A stretch of DNA of 64,000 nt from Corynebacterium sp. CNJ-954. Its GTDB lineage: Bacteria; Actinomycetota; Actinomycetes; Mycobacteriales; Mycobacteriaceae. Below, piece by piece: positions 56,184 through 64,000 of the stretch. A program made the position numbers and the translations under genes. The notes under the pieces were generated by a model. The model saw nothing but the letters and a program-made list of their open reading frames with translations. It did not search any database and was not told the DNA's origin. Numbering within the stretch: the first letter of the stretch is position 1; each line of letters begins with the position of its first letter. The stretch is from positions 186,001 through 250,000 of the forward strand of contig NZ_MKKI01000042.1 of the NCBI RefSeq assembly GCF_001942345.1, read 5' to 3'.

Positions 56184-58339
56184 CTAGTCCGTCCCCAGTC
56201 CGTCGACATCCATTGACCCGGCCAGCCCCCGACGGCGCAACAACGGTTCCACGCTGCGTTGTTTCCCCCGGAACATCCAGAAGGCGTCGTCGTAGTCGAT
56301 GGTCGCACCCCGGGACAGGATCATCCGCCGGAACCGGTCACCGGCGAAACGAACGTCGTCCGGGTCAATATCGGCGACGGCGCCGGGACGGTCTCCCGCG
56401 CCGTCGCCCCGGGCGGCGTCGGTGTCGACGAACCCCTCGAAACCGTCGGCGTCGAGAACCTCCGCCCAGAGGTAACTCCAGTAGTCCGCTGAGTATCCCC
56501 CGGCGAAAATATGGTTGAAGTAGGCCGAGGAATACCGCGGTGCCAGAGCCTGCAGCAGGTCTGCTCCGAATCCTGCGGCCTCCAGGGCCTCTTTCTCGAA
56601 GGCTGCGACATCGGTGACTGCCGCCGCCTCCCGGGTGCTGAGACGGTGCCACGCCAGATCCAGCCAGCAGGCCGCCAGGTACTCCGACGTGGCGAACCCC
56701 TGGCCCCAGGCTGCCTGCGCCCGCACCGCGTCCACCATCTGCTGCGGCAACTGTTCACCGGTGTCCACATGCCGGGCGTAGTTGCTGAGGATCTCCGGCT
56801 CCAGAGCCCAGTTCTCGTTGATTTGACTGGGGAACTCGACGAAGTCCCGCGGTACGTTGGTCCCGGACAGGCTGGGGTACCGGACGTCAGAGAGCAGCCC
56901 GTGGAGCGCATGCCCGAACTCATGGAAGACGGTGGCGACCTCATCGGGCGTGAGCAGGGCCTGTTCACCCTCGGCAGGTTTCGCGATATTGAGGACGTTC
57001 ACCACGACGGGCGTCTGCCCCAGCAGGTTGTTCTGTTCGACGAAGCTGCTCATCCACGCCCCGCCGCGCTTGGTCGGCCGGGCGTACATGTCGGTGAGGA
57101 GAAGACCGACCGGTGCACCCGGACGCACAGGGTCATCCTCGGCCTCCCTGACCTCCCAGACCTGCACATCGGGATGATAGCCCTTGAGGTCCCCACGTCG
57201 CTCGACCGTGATGCCGTACAGGCGGTGGGCGGCGAAGAACGCACCGTCGCGCAGTACGCGCTCCAGGGGGAAGTACTTCTTCAGTTCCGCTTCATCGACG
57301 TCGAGTTCCTCGGCCCGGAGTTTGGCGGCCCAGTACGGCCAGTCCGCCCCGGCCACATCGTCTGCAGCATCCGTACCCGCCTTGTCCACGGCTTTCTTGT
57401 ATTCCCCGGCAGCGTTCGCCACGGCGGCAGGAGTCAGCTTCCCCAGCAGGTCATCGACCTCGGCGAGCGAACCGGCGGTCTCCGCCTCCGCGACGAACTC
57501 CGCATGGTTCGCGTATCCCAGCAGCTCGGCGCGGCGTGCGCGTAACCGGACGATCTCAAGCAGAACCCCGGTGTTGTCCGTCTCACCGCCGGCCCCACGG
57601 CGCAGCGACGCGTCGTGGATACGGGCACGGGCCGCGGGTTCTTCGAGTTCCTCGAGCACCGGTTGCACGCTCGGCAGCCCAGCCGGACGAGCCAGCCGTC
57701 CTTCCCCGCCGCCGCCGCGTCCTCCGCCAGGCGGGACCTGTGCGTGTCGCTCAGCCCGGCGAGCTCGTCCTCGTCGGTGAACAGGACGGCGCCGGCTTCG
57801 GTCGCAGCGACCAGGTTGCGGCCGAACCGGGTCGAGAGTTCCGCGAGTCGCGCGTCGATCGAACCCAGTTCGGTCCGTCCTGCGTCATCGAGAGCCGCAC
57901 CACCGCGCCGGAACCGTCGCAGCCAGTAGGTCAGCAGCGCCTCGTTCTCACTGCCCTCCGGCTGCGTCGGAAGTGAGTTCACCCGGGCGAACAGGCCCGG
58001 ATCAAGATTGACACTGCTGATGTGCTCGGCGAGTTCGGGGGCCACCGTCTCTTCGACGGCGACAATGTCGTCACTGGCGTCTGTACCCGAGTAGTTGAAG
58101 ACGATGGCGAGGACACGGTCGAGCAGCTGGCCGCTGGCTTCGAGGGCCTCCATCGTGTTCTCCCAGGTGGGCTCCTCCGGGTTGGCGACGATGGCCGCTA
58201 TCTCCGCCTCATGGTCGACGACTCCGGTCCGGAACGTCGGGACGAGATCGTCGACGGAGATCGCGGCGAAGTCCGGAAGTTCATGGTCGAGTTCAGAGGG
58301 GGCGAGCAGCGGGTTCTGCTGGGTGTTGTGACCGGTCAT
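56184..58339 (-). CDS. dcp: M3-family peptidyl-dipeptidase (Dcp-like), frameshifted near 57677
   Basis: About 718 residues if repaired. Zinc metallopeptidase that removes C-terminal dipeptides or degrades oligopeptides. The C-terminal frame (from about 57680 to 56184) contains FHEFGHALHGLLS (HExxH with Glu further on), PSQINENWALEPEILSNYA and the helical cage. The N-terminal frame (58339 to 57680) begins NPLLAPSELDHELPDFAAISVDDLVPTF. It breaks after GWLVRLG; adding one G at 57677 gives GWLVRLGLPSVQPVLEEL, the family text. Signal peptide absent, so cytoplasmic. Start at GTG or ATG 58339. Confidence 0.88.
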
Positions 58340-58420
58340 GCACGCCAGCTTAACGCCGTGCGGTCGGCGGGACCGGGGGCGGATACGCCACAGGTAGTTA
58401 TTTTCAGTAGGATATTCACC

Positions 58421-59115
58421 ATGTCAGCCCCGGTAGAACTCAGCACGACCACTGCTCCCCACAACAACCCCCAGGACGATGCGACGGGCAAACCCGCCCC
58501 GAAGCGGCGCGCCCGGAATCGGCGCGCCGACGGCGAGCGTTCCCGCCAGCGCATCCTCGACGCCGCCACGAGCATCGCCACCGAACGAGGGTACGACGGG
58601 ACCAGCATCGCGGAGATCTGCCGGGAATGCGGGTTGCCGGCCAGCTCCCTCTACTGGCACTTCGAGGACAAGGACGACCTGATGTCCCAGGTCATCGGCA
58701 AGAGCTTCGACGCCTGGAACGCCGCCTGGAACATCCCTGAAGACGAGGACATCCTCCAGCACCTGCCGCAGATCGCCGAGCAGCTCCTGGATGCACTGGA
58801 GAACCATCCGGAGTTCATCCGGTTGTGCCTGCCGCTGGCGCTGCAGAAGCGGAGCGACGACCCCGGTCCCGGCGAATGTACCTGGAGATGCGCGCCGACG
58901 TGATTCAACGGCTCTCGGACATCGGCGGGACGCACTTCGGCTATGTGCCGGAGGCCCGTCGCACGGCCATCGTGACCTACATGGTGTCCGGGGTGGAAGG
59001 GCTTTTCGTCGACCACGAGATGAACCCCTCCTCCGACCTGCGTGAACAACTGGATCTGCACGCGATGGGCGTGATCGCCATCATCCTGCAGGAAGCCAGC
59101 CAGCACCCGTCCTGA
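58421..59115 (+). CDS. TetR-family regulator, frameshifted near 58870
   Basis: About 231 residues if repaired. ATG 58421 preceded by TAGGAT and seven bases (leaderless). N-terminal HTH (RSRQRILDAATSIATERGYDGTSIAEICRECGLPASSLYWHFEDKDDLMSQVI) with a 35-residue basic extension. The frame goes off at DDPGPGECTWRCAPT; one added C in the CCC run (58868-58870) continues DPGPRRMYLEMRADVIQRL... to the stop at 59115 (GVIAIILQEASQHPS). It precedes an esterase gene by 4 bases, so it probably controls that gene and itself. Divergent from the M3 peptidase. Confidence 0.85.
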
Positions 59116-59119
59116 TCCC

Positions 59120-60601
59120 GTGAGAACCGATCCGGCCACCGGTGTTCCACTGCTCCGGACGCCTTCCGGGGACGTGTCCGGGTCATGGCGGAACACCCCT
59201 GACGGGGGAAGGGTCGCGGTCTTCCGCGCCGTGCCCGTCGCAGCGCCCCACACGGAGGGGCCCGCAGCCTTCGCCGCACCCCGCCCGGCACCAGCCTGGT
59301 CGGGGACGGTGCCGTGCGAGGACACGGCGGAACGTCGCGGTATGCGGGCCACACACACCGCCACCGTGACGTGCCCGGCGGAGGCCACGGACCGCACTCA
59401 CCCGGTCATGGTGTGGATCCACGGCGGACGGTTCGAGACCGGCCACGCCGATGAACCGTGGTACGACGGCACCGCGCTCGCGCGGGAGGGCTGTGTGGTG
59501 GTGTCGCTGAACTACCGCAGACGTTTCGAGGGCTTCCTCCCGCTCGCCAGTCCCGGCGACGGTCCTGACTTTCGCGGCGTCGACGATCTCCTCCTCGGTC
59601 TGCGCTGGATCCGTGAGTGCATCGCCGAGGTCGGTGGAGACCCGGGTCGGGTCACGTTGGCCGGGCAGTCCGCGGGTGGGGCACTTGTGGCATGGCTGCT
59701 CACCGACCGCCGGGCGGACGGGCTCTTCCACCGGGCCGTGATGATGTCGCCCGGCGCGCCGCGCAGGGGGTGGACCCGCCGGCGTCTCACCACACGTCTG
59801 GCACTGCGGTCACGGCACCGCCCCACCGCAGAACGGATGGGCGCACTGTCGTCCGAGGAACTCACGTCGGCGTACCGGCGTTTCGCCCGGCTGCATGCCA
59901 CGGACTGTGCGGTGGGGGTGTACCCGTTCTCTCTGACGCAGATGCGGCCGGTGCCCGTCATTGTCGGGACGATGCACGATGAATTCGTGCGGTTCCCCGG
60001 GGTCCGCCAGGTCGATGCCGTGCTGCGCCGGACGGTGGGACGCCTCGGCTTTCCACGGGTGCTGGAGGCCTGGCTTGTCGCCCCGGCGATGGTGGCCCTC
60101 GGGGTCCCCCTGCGCCACCTCCCGGCGTGGTGCCGCTGCGTCGTCACCACACGGCCCGTCCGCCCGTTGGGCCGTACCGTCGGTGACCGTACGATCCGAC
60201 GCTGGGCCTCAGCGTTCGCCGAGGCTCTCGCCGAGGCGGGAGCGCCGGTCTGGGCCTATGAGTTCCGTGGCGGCGCCCGTCCCGCCCAGCACTGCGCCGA
60301 GCTTCCGCTGCTGTTCGACACGCTGACGGTCGGACGGTCCGAGGTCGAGGAGACGTGTGGCCCCGAGGCGGAGCGCCGCCTCGGCGGCCCTGACGGTGTC
60401 GGTGCACAGTTCCGTTCCGCGGTCGCCACCTTCGTCCACGGAGGTCGACCAGGCTGGGACCGCTTCCGGGAACCCACGCGGCATGCGCGGATATTCGACA
60501 TGTCCGGCGCCCCGGCGTCCCCGACGTGCCCGTCTCAGTCAGAGGACCCGTGGCGGGCGGTGAGGACTCTGCTCGGCTCCCTCTACACCGGGCGGTCATA
60601 G
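59120..60601 (+). CDS. Type B carboxylesterase
   Basis: 493 residues, GTG start 4 bases after the TetR stop. Alpha/beta hydrolase of the carboxylesterase B family: oxyanion hole VMVWIHGGRFETG, nucleophile elbow VTLAGQSAGGALVAW (Ser about 180), acid and His in the C-terminal part (VIVGTMHDEF and AQHCAELPLLF). No signal peptide. These enzymes hydrolyse carboxylic esters, often xenobiotic. The pairing with a TetR gene suggests induction by an ester or phenolic compound. Arginine- and proline-rich insert around 235-260 is unusual. Confidence 0.85.
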   Translation: MRTDPATGVPLLRTPSGDVSGSWRNTPDGGRVAVFRAVPVAAPHTEGPAAFAAPRPAPAWSGTVPCEDTAERRGMRATHTATVTCPAEATDRTHPVMVWIHGGRFETGHADEPWYDGTALAREGCVVVSLNYRRRFEGFLPLASPGDGPDFRGVDDLLLGLRWIRECIAEVGGDPGRVTLAGQSAGGALVAWLLTDRRADGLFHRAVMMSPGAPRRGWTRRRLTTRLALRSRHRPTAERMGALSSEELTSAYRRFARLHATDCAVGVYPFSLTQMRPVPVIVGTMHDEFVRFPGVRQVDAVLRRTVGRLGFPRVLEAWLVAPAMVALGVPLRHLPAWCRCVVTTRPVRPLGRTVGDRTIRRWASAFAEALAEAGAPVWAYEFRGGARPAQHCAELPLLFDTLTVGRSEVEETCGPEAERRLGGPDGVGAQFRSAVATFVHGGRPGWDRFREPTRHARIFDMSGAPASPTCPSQSEDPWRAVRTLLGSLYTGRS

Positions 60602-60647
60602 ACGCCTGCGCAAACCCGGGTCGTGGCAGGGGGTTAGAGTTGTCGTC

Positions 60648-61862
60648 ATGGCTCTCACCTTTCCCGACCTTGATACCCTGCGTGCCCGCCGCACGATGAA
60701 ATGGACGGCCTATGAGCCCGATGTCCTTCCTCTGTGGGTGGCTGAGACCGACTTCGACACCTGTCCCCCGGTAGCGACCGCCATTCGCGACGCGGTCGAC
60801 CGGGAGTACTTCGGCTATCCCGAGCTGGGCGCGGGCTCGCGTCATCTTGCCGAGGCCCTGGCCTCGTTCTCTGCGGCACGGCACGGTTGGACGATCGACC
60901 CGGCGAATGTGACGGTGGTACCCGACGTGGTCAAGGGCATCGTCGTGGCCGTCGACAACCTGACCGCTCCCGGGTCGTCGATCGTCATCCCCCTTCCCGC
61001 CTACCCCCCGTTCCAGAAGGTGCCCGCGGCGACCCGGCGGCCGGCGACCTACGTGCCGATGGGCTCCGACGCGGACGGCGGAGCCGTATTCGATCTCGAT
61101 GCGCTGGAACGCGCGTTCACCTCGACGGACAATCCGAACGGGGTGGGCAGCATGATCCTGTGCAACCCGTTCAACCCGCTGGGACGCGCCTTCACCGCCG
61201 ATGAGTTGCGCGACGTCACCGACCTGGCTGCGAAGCACAGTGTCCGGGTGATCTCCGACGAGATCCACGCGCCCCTGGTGTACTCCGGAAACCATGTCCC
61301 GACAGCCACGGTGTCTGATACCGCGGCATCGGTCACGGTCACGGTGACCGCCACCTCGAAGGGGTGGAACACCGCCGGGCTGAAGTGTGCCCAGATCATC
61401 AGCACCAACGAGGAGGACTCCCGCGAGATCGGCCGGCTGTCGAACCTCGTCACCGGGGAGGCGTCCACTATCGGGCTGGCCGCGGCCACCGCCGCCTACA
61501 CCGACGGACGGGAGTGGTTGGCCGAGGAGGTCGACTACCTCGCCGAGAACTGGAGGTACCTCGCCGACCGGCTGCCCGGGGTTCTCCCCGGGATCAGGCT
61601 CCCGAAGGAGGAGGCGACGTTCCTGGCCTGGCTGGACGTGTCCGAGGTCGACCGTCTTCGCGGACCGGACGAGTCAGTCACCGCCCCCGCGGCGCGGTTG
61701 CGCACCCTCGCGCGCGTCGGGCTGAATGAAGGAACGGATTTCGGTCCGACGGGTGCCGGGCACGTCCGACTGAACTTCGGTACGTCCCGCGAGATCCTGG
61801 ACGAGGCCCTCGACCGTATCGCCGAGGCCGACCTGCGGAGCGGAGACGCGTGCGAAGCCTGA
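60648..61862 (+). CDS. PatB/MalY-type PLP aminotransferase (C-S lyase)
   Basis: 404 residues from ATG 60648, preceded by TAGAGT and seven bases (leaderless). Fold-type I, aminotransferase class I/II: YEPDVLPLWVAETDF, FGYPELGAGSRHLAEAL, MILCNPFNPLGRAFT, ISDEIHAPLVY (Asp and Tyr of the PLP pocket), Schiff-base K238 in TATSKGWNTAGLK, and the C-terminal RLNFGTSREIL. The PatB/MalY family cleaves C-S bonds (cystathionine beta-lyase) or acts on sugars. A VTVTVTAT repeat precedes the PLP lysine. The ABC transporter gene overlaps its 3' end by 13 bases. Confidence 0.88.
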   Translation: MALTFPDLDTLRARRTMKWTAYEPDVLPLWVAETDFDTCPPVATAIRDAVDREYFGYPELGAGSRHLAEALASFSAARHGWTIDPANVTVVPDVVKGIVVAVDNLTAPGSSIVIPLPAYPPFQKVPAATRRPATYVPMGSDADGGAVFDLDALERAFTSTDNPNGVGSMILCNPFNPLGRAFTADELRDVTDLAAKHSVRVISDEIHAPLVYSGNHVPTATVSDTAASVTVTVTATSKGWNTAGLKCAQIISTNEEDSREIGRLSNLVTGEASTIGLAAATAAYTDGREWLAEEVDYLAENWRYLADRLPGVLPGIRLPKEEATFLAWLDVSEVDRLRGPDESVTAPAARLRTLARVGLNEGTDFGPTGAGHVRLNFGTSREILDEALDRIAEADLRSGDACEA

Positions 61863-63763
61863 CCCGCATTGTCAGCTCCATGAAGGAGCTGTGGCCGTAC
61901 TACACGATGGTCATCGTGGCAGCGCTGGCGACAGTGCTGCTCTCACTCGCGTCGCCGTTCCTGATCAGCCATGCCACCGACACCATCGTGTCGACGGTGA
62001 ACGGGTCGACCCCGATGGAGACCGCGACCCGCACGGTCATCGCCGTCGCCCTCGGCCTGCTCGCCGCCGAGCTGGCGCACACGGTGATCCACAACATCGG
62101 CGGCTGGTTCGGCGACGTCATGGGGATGCGGATGCGGCAGATCCTGTCCAACCGCTACTTCGCGAAACTGCTGTCCCTGCCGCAGAGTTACTTCGACCGA
62201 CAGATCACGGGCACGGTCATCTCCCGGCTGGACCGGTCGATCATGGGGTTGACCCAGTTCCTCCAGGCCTTCGCCAACAACTTCTTCTCGATGATCCTCA
62301 CCGTCATCGTGGTGCTGGGAATCTCCGCCTGGTACTACTGGCCACTGGCCCTGCTGCTGGTGGTCATCTTCCCGATGTACCTGTGGCTCACAGCACTGAC
62401 CAGTAGACGGTGGATGCGCTGGGAGAAGACCAAGAACGAGCACATCGACACCGCCCAGGGACGTTTCGCCGAGGTCGTGGGCCAGGTCAAGGTGGTGAAG
62501 TCCTTCGTCTCCGAGCTCCGCGAACTGCGGCTGTTCCAGACGCACTTCGCCGAGACCGTCGACGTGACGAAACGTCAGTCGCGGTGGTGGCACATGATGG
62601 ACATCTTCCGGATGGCCGGCATGAACCTGATCTTCTTCGCGATCTACCTGGTCCTCTTCCTCCGTACGCTCAACGGGTCGTTCACCATCGGTGAACTGGT
62701 TCTCCTGGTCCAGCTGGTGGCGATGGCCAAGCAGCCCGCGACGATGATGAGCTGGATGGTCGACTCCGCACAACGGGCGGCCGCCGGGTCCAGGGAGTAC
62801 TTCGAGGCGATGGACGAGCTCGAGGAACCGACGACGTCCCCGGTGCTGCTCGCAGCATCGCGCGAGTACGGCCCGTCCGTGGTGGACGAGCGGGAGGTGC
62901 GGGACGCGGTGCCGTCACCGCCGGCCGTCGCCCGGGAGGACGGCCACCCCGGGGAGACCCCGGTGTTCGAGTTCGACGACGTGACCTTCGGCTACGATCC
63001 TGGCGATCCCGTCATCCACCACGTCAGTTTCGCTGCCGGGAACAACGAGAAGGTCGCCCTGGTCGGCGAGTCCGGTGGTGGTAAATCCACCCTGGTCAAC
63101 CTCATGCTCGGCCTGTACCGCCCCACTGGAGGCACGCTGAAGGTCTGCGGACACGACATCCGTGAACTCTCCGCCGCGCAGCTGCGGGGCATGGTGGGCG
63201 TGGTGTTCCAGGATGCCTCCCTGTTCTCGGGGACCATCCGGGAGAACATCGCCTACGGACGCCCCGACGCCACCGACGAGGAGATCCTCCGGGTGGCTGA
63301 GCGTGCCAACGCCGACGCCTTCATCCGGAACTTCACCGACGGCTACGACACCCTGATCGGCGAGCGCGGCCTGCGTCTGTCCGGCGGACAGAAGCAGCGT
63401 ATCGCCGTGGCGCGTGCGATGTTGAAGGATGCTCCGATTCTGGTGTTGGACGAAGCCACGTCCGCACTGGACACCCGTGCCGAACGGGCGGTCCAGGCCG
63501 GTCTGGAGGAACTCATGGTCGGGCGGACCACGCTGGTGATCGCACACCGCCTCTCCACGATCGCAACGGTGGACACCATCGTGACCCTGGACTCCGGACG
63601 CGTCGACGAGATCGGATCCCCCGCGGAACTGGCGACCAGTGGCGGCATCTACGGCGAGCTCCTGCGACTGACGGCGAGTTCCTCCGAGGAGGACCGTGCC
63701 CGGTTGCGCAGGTTCGGTTTCCACGGCGACGGCGGCTCCGGGGACGAGGACGCCGACGAATAA
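61850..63763 (+). CDS. ABC exporter, membrane domain fused to ATPase
   Basis: 637 residues, GTG start overlapping the aminotransferase stop by 13 bases. Six predicted membrane helices in residues 1-310 (MVIVAALATVLLSLASPFLIS ... FFAIYLVLFLRTLNGSF), and after a low-complexity linker the ATPase with Walker A GESGGGKST, Q-loop VVFQDASLF, signature LSGGQKQR and Walker B ILVLDEATSALD, H-loop VIAHRLST. This is a half-transporter that must dimerise; with the PLP enzyme in front it may export a sulfur or amino compound made by it. Terminates at a strong bidirectional hairpin. Confidence 0.92.
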   Translation: MRSLTRIVSSMKELWPYYTMVIVAALATVLLSLASPFLISHATDTIVSTVNGSTPMETATRTVIAVALGLLAAELAHTVIHNIGGWFGDVMGMRMRQILSNRYFAKLLSLPQSYFDRQITGTVISRLDRSIMGLTQFLQAFANNFFSMILTVIVVLGISAWYYWPLALLLVVIFPMYLWLTALTSRRWMRWEKTKNEHIDTAQGRFAEVVGQVKVVKSFVSELRELRLFQTHFAETVDVTKRQSRWWHMMDIFRMAGMNLIFFAIYLVLFLRTLNGSFTIGELVLLVQLVAMAKQPATMMSWMVDSAQRAAAGSREYFEAMDELEEPTTSPVLLAASREYGPSVVDEREVRDAVPSPPAVAREDGHPGETPVFEFDDVTFGYDPGDPVIHHVSFAAGNNEKVALVGESGGGKSTLVNLMLGLYRPTGGTLKVCGHDIRELSAAQLRGMVGVVFQDASLFSGTIRENIAYGRPDATDEEILRVAERANADAFIRNFTDGYDTLIGERGLRLSGGQKQRIAVARAMLKDAPILVLDEATSALDTRAERAVQAGLEELMVGRTTLVIAHRLSTIATVDTIVTLDSGRVDEIGSPAELATSGGIYGELLRLTASSSEEDRARLRRFGFHGDGGSGDEDADE

Positions 63764-63802
63764 GGAACCCCCGCCACCCGGTCACGGGTGGCGGGGGTTC
63801 CT
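63764..63802. terminator. Bidirectional terminator between ABC exporter and CsbD-like gene
   Basis: 17-bp perfect stem GGAACCCCCGCCACCCG with CGGGTGGCGGGGGTTCC around a 4-base loop GTCA. It serves both convergent genes. Confidence 0.85.
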
Positions 63803-63824
63803 CCGGTTCAGCTGGAGACCGCGG

Positions 63825-64000
63825 TCAGTTGTCCTTGAACTTGCCGATGACCTCGTTGGCCTTGTCGGTGGCCTTGTCCTTGGCGTCCTCGAACTTCTGC
63901 TTCGCGTCCGACTTGACCTGGTCGGCCTTGCCTTCGTTCTTCAGATCGTCATTGCCAGCGGCGTCCCCGGCGGCTTCCTTGGCCTGACCGGCGGCGTCCG
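63825..64000 (-). CDS. CsbD-like protein (5' end beyond window)
   Basis: Leftward frame ending ...KGFKDN-like text (AKDKATDKANEVIGKFKDN stop at 63827), made of Lys/Asp/Ala-rich repeats such as AAGQAKEAAGDAAG, the pattern of CsbD stress proteins. Only 57 codons lie inside the window. CsbD proteins are small, hydrophilic, general-stress-induced proteins of unknown function. Confidence 0.75.
   Translation of the reverse strand, partial: DAAGQAKEAAGDAAGNDDLKNEGKADQVKSDAKQKFEDAKDKATDKANEVIGKFKDN

Noticed and set aside
61335-61370. VTVTVT codon repeat in the PatB-like gene as possible slippage
   Set aside because: The frame continues normally into the PLP-lysine motif, so no break is present.

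Overview
The window comes from a high-GC Corynebacterium (Mycobacteriales). The evidence is a mycobacterial-type gene order (phosphoglycerate-mutase protein, zinc-ribbon protein, Nif3, HAD/PtpA, SURF1; then hemW, hrcA, dnaJ, rsmE, phoH, ybeY, corC, era, recO, uppS), a single-chain AceE, mycothiol-dependent formaldehyde oxidation, an HtaA haemin-binding protein with a DtxR-like box, a 6C RNA and many leaderless TANNNT-N7-RTG starts. The organisation suggests the high-GC C. variabile/nuruki/terpenotabidum type of genome, but the species cannot be named from the sequence alone.

Layout. 1-10 kb: glnA-type glutamine synthetase (3' part only), panB, RNase P RNA, the phosphatase/zinc-ribbon/Nif3 operon, a single reading frame joining a HAD phosphatase to a PtpA-type tyrosine phosphatase, bioB-bsaP under a BioQ-like operator, SURF1 and an HtaA protein. 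10-18 kb: a second methionine aminopeptidase divergent from an HTH regulator, tRNA-Val, DUF3052, aceE (frameshifted), an acyl carrier protein, a serine hydrolase, a double SRPBCC protein, tRNA-Asn and a CAT tRNA.

18.17-26.15 kb: an 8-kb integrative element in the 3' end of the CAT tRNA. It is bounded by a 16-bp direct repeat and carries a tyrosine integrase, an excisionase-like HTH, a DUF3631 ATPase, small unknown genes and an MmeI-type (type IIL) restriction-modification enzyme. A 25-bp repeat occurs in both arms. This is the main accessory region.

26-41 kb: a CsoR-family repressor with its operator, the formaldehyde detoxification pair (S-formylmycothiol hydrolase candidate and mycothiol-dependent dehydrogenase), dnaG with an eroded zinc site, a ChoD-like oxidoreductase, a secreted guanyl-specific ribonuclease, dgt-ydcF, a TPM-domain membrane protein, glyS, 6C RNA and zur. 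41-53 kb: two compact leftward runs of housekeeping genes, joined by many 4- or 8-base overlaps: uppS with a VIT-type transporter, and phoH-ybeY-corC-era; recO, rsmE, dnaJ, hrcA and hemW lie in the same direction. 53-64 kb: an unknown helical protein, fadD, two tiny coupled membrane proteins, an M3 peptidase, a TetR regulator with an esterase, a PatB/MalY-type aminotransferase coupled to an ABC exporter, and a CsbD-like protein cut by the window edge.

A caution runs through the window: seven genes (aceE, the DUF3631 gene, the mycothiol dehydrogenase, the TPM protein, dnaJ, the M3 peptidase and the tetR gene) are each broken by loss of one or two G/C bases in short G or C runs. Restoring those bases restores family sequence every time. 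Homopolymer undercalling in the assembly is the simplest explanation, so these genes are probably intact in the organism.
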